Source: Oscillospiraceae bacterium
GTDB taxonomy: Bacteria; Bacillota; Clostridia; Oscillospirales; Oscillospiraceae
Direction: 5' to 3'
DNA: 64,000 bases
Assembly (NCBI GenBank): GCA_018385135.1
Contig: JAHAWY010000013.1
Span: 1 to 64,000, forward strand
Part shown: piece after piece, positions 59,340 to 64,000 of the stretch
Layout: every line of letters begins with the position of its first letter
Numbering within the stretch: the first letter of the stretch is position 1
Translations under genes and position numbers: made by a program
The notes under the pieces: model-generated
The model's input: the letters and a program-made list of their open reading frames with translations, nothing else
Told to the model about the DNA's origin: nothing
The model's database searches: none

Positions 59340-61196
59340 TCAGCCGCGCAGCCTTCGTGTATCAAGCGCTCGCATGGCGTTGATGATTGCGATTATCAAA
59401 ACGCCCACGTCGCCAAACACCGCAAACCACATATTAGCATAGCCCGCAGCGCCAAGCAGAAGCACAACGCCCTTGACGCCAAGCGAAAAGGCTATGTTTT
59501 CGCGCACTATGCGCATAGTCTTGCGCGCAAGCTTGATTGCAACCGCGATTTTTGACGGCTTATCGTCCATAAGAACTACGTCCGCCGCCTCGATAGCGGC
59601 ATCGCTGCCCAGAGCGCCCATAGCGATACCAAGATCCGCACGGGTCAAAACGGGCGCGTCATTGATGCCGTCGCCGACAAATACGAGCGTGTGCTTGCCG
59701 TCCTCCTGAGAAAGCAGCTTTTCAAGCACCTCCACCTTATCTCCCGGCAAAAGCTCGGTGTAGGTCTCGCTGAGTCCCAGCTCCTTTGATACCGCCTCGC
59801 CAACCTGCTTCATATCGCCGGTCAGCATAACCGTTCTTTTCACTCCGCACTCGCCAAGGGCTTTTATTGCGCGCTTTGCGTCTGATTTGATCTCGTCAGA
59901 GATAACGATATGACCCAAATACTCGTTTTTGAGTGCAACATGGACTATCGTGCCGATATGCTCACAGGGAAGCCATTTTGCGCCGACCTCCTCCATGAGA
60001 CGGTAATTGCCGACATAAATAAGCTGCCCGTCTATTTCCGCCTCAAGACCGCGCCCTGCAAGCTCTTTTATGCCGCCGATGCGGGTCTTGTCGATATCCC
60101 TGCCGTGCGCCTTGATTATTGACTCGGCGATGGGATGCGTGGAATAGCTCTCAGCGCAGGCGGCTATTGATAAAAGCTCCTCCTCGGACATACTTTCGGG
60201 ATGAACCGCAGTCACCGTGAAGCTGCCCTCTGTCAGTGTGCCCGTTTTGTCGAACACAACGGTGTCCGCCTTTGAAAGAGCCTCAAGATAGCTTGAGCCT
60301 TTGATGAGTATGCCCAGCTTGGACGCGCCGCCTATGCCGCCGAAAAACGACAGCGGCACGGAAACTACCAGCGCGCAGGGGCAGGATACCACGAGGAAGA
60401 TAAGCGCTCTGTTGATCCATTCATTCCACGGCTGTGCAAAAAACAGTGGTGCAATAAGCGCCAGCAGCACGGCTGCAATGACCACACAGGGCGTATAATA
60501 CCGCGCGAAGCGGGTGATGAAGCTCTCTGACCTTGTTTTCTTTTCGGCAGAATTTTCAACCATCTCAAGGATTTTTGAAACGGTGCTTTCTGCAAATTCG
60601 CTTTTTACCTCCACGGTTACAAGACCGCTGATGTTGACGCAGCCGCTGATGACCGTATCGCCGACGGTTTTATCGGCAGGCAGTGACTCGCCGGTAAGAG
60701 ACGAGGTGTTTACAGTCGTTGTGCCGTCGCAAACAACACCGTCCAGCGGAATGCGCTCGCCGGGTCTTATTACGATATGCTCGCCGACGCGCACCTGCTC
60801 CGGGGAAACCGTTTGCTCCACACCATCGCGCAGGACAACAGCGTGGTCGGGGCGAATATCCATAAGCGCGGCAATGGATCTGCGGCTTTTACCAACCGCG
60901 ATTTCTTCAAAAAGCTCGCCGATCCGGTAAAACACCATGACCGCTACCGCCTCGGAATAATTCCCGGTGAAGAAAGCGCCAAGCGAGGCGACCGCCATAA
61001 GGAAGTTTTCATCAAACACCTGACCGCCGGCAATGTTTCGCAGTGCCGTCCAAAGCACGCTATATGCCACGATAGCATACGAAGCCAGACACAGCCATAA
61101 ATATGCGGGCTTTTCCTCCCCCATAAGCATCGCCGTCACCAGTAAAACAAGCGAGGCTATTATTCTAAATAGGTTAAGCTTTTGTTCCCTGCTCAT
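59340..61196 (-). CDS. Zn2+/Cd2+/Pb2+-exporting P1B-type ATPase
   Basis: 618 residues without an N-terminal metal-binding domain. Metal site SCPCALV in TM6 near residue 270, phosphorylation motif FDKTGTLTEG near residue 312, THPIAES near residue 352 and GDGINDAPVL near residue 505. The last two helices have a VKG and a GDVG motif (K...DxG), the signature of the Zn/Cd/Pb class (P1B-2). It pumps the metal out. The HMA domain that is fused in other members is encoded separately just upstream. Confidence 0.93.
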   Translation of the reverse strand: MSREQKLNLFRIIASLVLLVTAMLMGEEKPAYLWLCLASYAIVAYSVLWTALRNIAGGQVFDENFLMAVASLGAFFTGNYSEAVAVMVFYRIGELFEEIAVGKSRRSIAALMDIRPDHAVVLRDGVEQTVSPEQVRVGEHIVIRPGERIPLDGVVCDGTTTVNTSSLTGESLPADKTVGDTVISGCVNISGLVTVEVKSEFAESTVSKILEMVENSAEKKTRSESFITRFARYYTPCVVIAAVLLALIAPLFFAQPWNEWINRALIFLVVSCPCALVVSVPLSFFGGIGGASKLGILIKGSSYLEALSKADTVVFDKTGTLTEGSFTVTAVHPESMSEEELLSIAACAESYSTHPIAESIIKAHGRDIDKTRIGGIKELAGRGLEAEIDGQLIYVGNYRLMEEVGAKWLPCEHIGTIVHVALKNEYLGHIVISDEIKSDAKRAIKALGECGVKRTVMLTGDMKQVGEAVSKELGLSETYTELLPGDKVEVLEKLLSQEDGKHTLVFVGDGINDAPVLTRADLGIAMGALGSDAAIEAADVVLMDDKPSKIAVAIKLARKTMRIVRENIAFSLGVKGVVLLLGAAGYANMWFAVFGDVGVLIIAIINAMRALDTRRLRG

Positions 61197-61223
61197 AATA
61201 CGCTCCTTACGCCTATCGTCGTT

Positions 61224-61442
61224 TTATAACACGATTTTGCAGTCCGGTTCGATTTTTTTGCAGGCTTTAACAGCCTTGGAGAGAACCTCGTCAAAAACCG
61301 CGTCCTCCGCTTCTATGGTTAGCTTTTTCATTATGTAGTTGATGCTCGCAGAGCTAACGCCGTCGATTTTCCTGATAGCCGTTTCCATCTTTGACGCGCA
61401 GTGCGCACAGCCAAGCTTTTCAAATTCAAATGTTTTTTTCAT
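61224..61442 (-). CDS. Stand-alone HMA (heavy-metal-associated) domain protein
   Basis: 72 residues from the ATG after GGAGG; the track start is 39 codons longer. HMA fold with metal-binding LGCAHCASKM near residue 9 in place of the usual GMTCxxC. Likely delivers or buffers metal for the adjacent ATPase. Overlaps the ArsR stop by 17 bases. Confidence 0.88.
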   Translation of the reverse strand: MKKTFEFEKLGCAHCASKMETAIRKIDGVSSASINYIMKKLTIEAEDAVFDEVLSKAVKACKKIEPDCKIVL

Positions 61443-61788
61443 TTTTTCTTTCCTCCATAATGTGCTCATAGCCGCAGTCGATGATGGAGCGGACGTGCTC
61501 ATCATCCAGCGAATAGTTGATCGTTTTGCCCTCGCGGCGCGTTTTAACAAGCTTTGCATCCTTGAGTATCTTTAACTGGTGCGATATAGCCGACTGGGTC
61601 ATGCCCAGAAGCTCGGCAATTGCGCAGACACAAAGCTCCGACTCCGAAAGAGCGTAAAGTATCTTTATGCGCGTTGTATCGCCAAAAAGCTTGAAAAGAT
61701 CAGCCAAGTCAAACAGCGTTTCATCCTTGGGTATCATTTCATGCACCTTCTTTAGGCTCTGCTCATGGTTATGCCTTGCCTCCGCCAT
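61426..61788 (-). CDS. ArsR/SmtB family metal-sensing repressor
   Basis: 120 residues from the ATG with GGAGG nine bases ahead. Winged helix with TQSAISHQLKILKDAKLV near residue 65. Metal sites: ELCVCAIAE at the alpha-3 region and DDEHVRSIIDCGYEH at the C-terminal helix (alpha-5 site with Asp, His, Cys, His). CadC/SmtB-type mix, in keeping with Zn/Cd sensing. Controls its own operon through the repeats upstream. Confidence 0.9.
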   Translation of the reverse strand: MAEARHNHEQSLKKVHEMIPKDETLFDLADLFKLFGDTTRIKILYALSESELCVCAIAELLGMTQSAISHQLKILKDAKLVKTRREGKTINYSLDDEHVRSIIDCGYEHIMEERKNEKNI

Positions 61789-61869
61789 ATGTGTGAACCT
61801 CCGTTCATATGTGCGCTTGTTCATATGTCTTTATGCTCATATGATAACGCACATGATTGCCCTTGTCAA
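61786..61869 (-). promoter_or_regulatory. arsR promoter with phased CATATG repeats
   Basis: Promoter on the minus strand: TTGACA (61869-61864), 17 bases, TATCAT (61846-61841). CATATG occurs at 61838, 61822 and 61806, exactly 16 bases apart, and again at 61786. The first copy overlaps the -10. Two of the units are TG-rich direct repeats ACATATGAAC. The set would suit binding of several ArsR dimers on the same DNA face at low metal. Confidence 0.75.
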
Positions 61870-62088
61870 TACAAAGACTGGATTTTGTCAAAATCCGTTG
61901 TTATGCCATAAATCAACTGTCTGGGCAAAGCATAGTGTCGTAAAACAGGCGGCTTTCAGCGCTTCTTGACCGCCAAAGGCATAGACTGCCGACCCCGCGC
62001 ACATATTTCCATGCTATTGCATACCGGCGCTTTTTTGTTACGAGCGCTGTTTCAAAGTCGCTCGCGGCAGCTTCGCCGGAATAAGTAT
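61870..62088. other. Gap between the arsR promoter and the hydrogenase terminator
   Basis: About 220 bases with no gene that I can support. The 62-codon ORF at 61913-62101 has no ribosome binding site and no recognisable content. Confidence 0.4.
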
Positions 62089-62125
62089 AAAGCAACGGCA
62101 TGACTCAAATCATACCGTTGCTTTG
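62089..62125 (-). terminator. Terminator after the hydrogenase gene
   Basis: Arms AAAGCAACGGTATGA and TCATGCCGTTGCTTT with a six-base loop, on the minus strand about 60 bases past the stop. Confidence 0.82.
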
Positions 62126-62185
62126 AAAAGCGATATTGCTTTTTTGCTCTCCCCATAGCTTTGCGAGAGAGTTTCATTTCACGCT

Positions 62186-63616
62186 CTATTTTAGCTTAAA
62201 AACAGAAATCGCGTCGCTTATTGTTTTTTCGTATGCCTCCCAGCCGTATTTATCGACCTCAGCCTTATTCTTCTCACCATGGGTCAAACAGCCCGCACCG
62301 CCGATACATCCGCCAAGGCACGCCATACCCTCGATAAAGCTGCCCTCTGCAGCTCCCGCCTTCAGGCGAAGCAGTGCCTTGCGGCACTCCTCTATGCCGT
62401 CGCAGGAAACAGCTTGCAGGTCAAAGTCCTCTAAGCCCTGCTCCTTGAGCGCTTGGGCAACGGCGTCAGAAAGTCCGCCGCTGCGGGCAAATATGCGGCC
62501 GTAATATGAGGCATTATCCAAAACATCCTCCGGCAGGGTTTTTATGTCCATATCGCGGCTGTCAAACAGCGCCTGAAGCTCCTCAAAGGTTATAACGCAG
62601 TCGATATACGGACGAATCTCCGGTTTTTGGAACTCCATCTTTTTCGCGGTGCATGGACCGATAAAAACGATCTTCGCGCCGGGCGTTGTCTCCTTTATAT
62701 ACTTTGCGATGGTCGCCATAGGTGACAGGTTATGCGAGACATATTTTTCAAGGTCGGGAAACTGCTTTTTTATGTAGTCTACAAAAGCGGGACAGCAGGA
62801 GCTGGTGAGGGTCTTTTTCTCAACCAGCTCCGCCGCTTCGCTGTATGCTACCATATCAGCGCCAAGCGCCGCTTCAACAACAGTGAAAAAGCCAAGCTCC
62901 TTAATCGCGCTTATCACCTGTCCCAGCTTTGCATATTCAAACTGGCTGGAGATCGAAGGCGCAACAACCGCATAGACCTTATAGTTTTTGTTGCCATCAC
63001 TCTTTTTTATCAGGTCGATAACGCTGAGAATAAAGGACTTATCGGTTATCGCTCCAAAGGGGCACTGATAAACGCAGGCTCCGCAGGAAACACACTTTCC
63101 GTTGTCAACGCTCGCGCAGGCATCCTCGTTCATCGAAATTGCCTTTACCTTACAGGAGTTTTCGCAGGGGCGCTTGTGGTTAACTATCGCAGAATAGGGG
63201 CAGACCTTCGCGCAGGCGCCGCATTCAACACATTTTGACTTGTCAATATGTGCAGCATGGTTATGGTCAAAGGTGATAGCCCCCTTGCGGCAGGCGTCCT
63301 CACAGCGGTGGGCAAGGCAGCCTCGGCAGGAGTTGCTTACCTCATAGCCGCCCATCGGGCATTCGTCGCAGGCAATGTCTATAACCTCGATTACATTCGG
63401 GTTTGACTTATCGCCGCCCATTGCAATTTTGACACGCTCGGCAAGAATGGCGCGCTCCTTGTAAACGCAGCAGCGCATAGTAGGTCGCTTTCCGGGGACT
63501 ATCATTTTCGGAATATCGACCGCCGCGTCAAGCAGCGTGTCGTTCCAAGCCATTCTTGCGACCTCGCGCAGCACCTGATATTTTAAATACTGTACCTTTG
63601 TGTCAAACTTTCTCAT
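62186..63616 (-). CDS. Monomeric [FeFe] hydrogenase (group B/C-like)
   Basis: 476 residues from the ATG with GGAAGGA. N-terminal segment with cysteines (CDECP and CRGCLAHRCEDAC), then two [4Fe-4S] motifs CVECGACAKVCP and CVSCGACVYQCP near residues 130 and 175. H-cluster motifs are SSCCPAF near residue 275 (P1, Phe in place of the usual Trp), GPCTAKKMEF near residue 323 (P2) and MACLGGCIGGAG near residue 440 (P3). Both cysteines of P1 are kept, so proton transfer should be possible. It makes or senses H2. The phosphatase-type gene in front argues for a regulatory link. Confidence 0.88.
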   Translation of the reverse strand: MRKFDTKVQYLKYQVLREVARMAWNDTLLDAAVDIPKMIVPGKRPTMRCCVYKERAILAERVKIAMGGDKSNPNVIEVIDIACDECPMGGYEVSNSCRGCLAHRCEDACRKGAITFDHNHAAHIDKSKCVECGACAKVCPYSAIVNHKRPCENSCKVKAISMNEDACASVDNGKCVSCGACVYQCPFGAITDKSFILSVIDLIKKSDGNKNYKVYAVVAPSISSQFEYAKLGQVISAIKELGFFTVVEAALGADMVAYSEAAELVEKKTLTSSCCPAFVDYIKKQFPDLEKYVSHNLSPMATIAKYIKETTPGAKIVFIGPCTAKKMEFQKPEIRPYIDCVITFEELQALFDSRDMDIKTLPEDVLDNASYYGRIFARSGGLSDAVAQALKEQGLEDFDLQAVSCDGIEECRKALLRLKAGAAEGSFIEGMACLGGCIGGAGCLTHGEKNKAEVDKYGWEAYEKTISDAISVFKLK

Positions 63617-63639
63617 ACTTGTTCCTTCCTTATCGAACA

Positions 63640-64000
63640 CTAGAAATAGCTGACCTTAATTCTCTTTCCCATCTTTTTAAGGCACTCTGAAAGCTCCTCC
63701 ACAAGACGCATTTTGATGTTGAAGTTTATCGGCAGGTCAGGGTTCTGGTGCGCCGGATTCATTGCCATACCTACATAGAAGTTGATGTCCGTCGCCTCCT
63801 CAAACAGCAGCCTCGCTATCATTGACGCGCCGTCGTGCTTATAGCTCCACTGGGTGTAGGACTCGTTATCCTCCAGATAGTTGCGCGCATAGTGCAGCAC
63901 CTTGTTTATCGTTATGACGCCCTCAGTGACAAGATCCACACCCTCTATCGTTGCGATGGGCGGGATTTCGGGGTCGGGAAATTCCATGACGGCACGGATG
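63640..64000 (-). CDS. SpoIIE-type PP2C phosphatase, C-terminal part (partial)
   Basis: The open frame continues past the window end (IRAVMEFPDPEIPPIA...), so this is a 3' part. The sequence with EGVDLVTEGVITINKVL near the start resembles the C-terminal region of SpoIIE-family phosphatases found beside [FeFe] hydrogenases in clostridia. The rest is helical. The stop is 23 bases before the hydrogenase start, hence one operon. Confidence in the family is moderate because the catalytic part is outside. Confidence 0.55.
   Translation of the reverse strand, partial: IRAVMEFPDPEIPPIATIEGVDLVTEGVITINKVLHYARNYLEDNESYTQWSYKHDGASMIARLLFEEATDINFYVGMAMNPAHQNPDLPINFNIKMRLVEELSECLKKMGKRIKVSYF

Noticed and set aside
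61913-62101. 62-codon minus-strand ORF in the gap after the hydrogenase
   Set aside because: No binding site, overlaps the terminator, no recognisable content.

Overview
The window looks like a chromosomal segment of an endospore-forming anaerobic Clostridium-type Firmicute, probably an Oscillospiraceae/Ruminococcaceae relative. The supporting signs are a complete spoIIIA operon, the Firmicute gene order xseA-xseB-ispA-dxs-tlyA-argR-recN, a tungsten-type aldehyde oxidoreductase, a monomeric [FeFe] hydrogenase and strong AGGAGG-type ribosome binding sites. I saw no rRNA, tRNA, IS element, prophage or CRISPR array. Almost everything is core-like, mostly on the minus strand in overlapping operons.

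Layout. At 1-45 there is the N-terminal end of a CooC/MinD-type ATPase. At 387-3739 lies a cassette of four-cluster ferredoxin, aldehyde:ferredoxin oxidoreductase, MoaD-like and ThiF/MoeB-like proteins. At 4077-6735 is the pterin-cofactor operon moaC-moaA-MOSC-mogA, preceded by a structured leader (candidate Moco/Tuco riboswitch), a promoter, a palindrome and a possible 45-residue Cys-containing ORF. At 7232-11964 are a DNA glycosylase, a TetR regulator divergent from an MGDG-synthase-like glycosyltransferase across one large palindrome, a DUF1858 protein, TrmK and a Nif3-family protein. At 12098-16347 come a CDF transporter, Ogt, a HAD phosphatase, ThpR and an AT-rich terpene-cyclase-like gene.

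At 16560-26747 is a signalling region: an HExxH protein, PilZ and EAL-HDOD c-di-GMP proteins, a VanY peptidase, an orphan FlhB-C/FliK-like pair, and a cheA-cheW-cheR-cheB operon without cheY. At 26806-34929 follow obg, rpmA, rplU, a DUF218 protein, an ABC-F ATPase, a class B PBP and an FHA-SEDS (FtsW/RodA) fusion. At 35085-45506 is the tyrS, recN, argR, nadK, tlyA, dxs, ispA, xseB, xseA, nusB, asp23 block. At 45601-50451 spoIIIAH to spoIIIAA are read from a sigma-E-like promoter. At 50565-56557 are a DUF1015 protein, an alpha/beta hydrolase and a nucleoside-type ABC transporter without its lipoprotein. At 56792-64000 are a membrane GGDEF(degenerate)-EAL protein, a DUF2325 protein, a Zn/Cd efflux operon (ArsR, HMA, P1B ATPase) behind phased operator repeats, the hydrogenase, and the C-terminal part of a SpoIIE-type phosphatase cut by the window edge.

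How they fit together: the W/Mo cofactor operon would supply the AOR cassette. The SEDS-PBP pair and spoIIIA serve envelope growth and sporulation. The che, PilZ and EAL genes form a signalling group whose flagellar or other output is not in this window. Names rest on recognised motifs and family knowledge; no database search was run. No wholly new system is proved. The best leads are the moaC upstream region, the phased arsR operator, the symmetric tetR promoter palindrome, the FHA-SEDS fusion and the hydrogenase-phosphatase pair.
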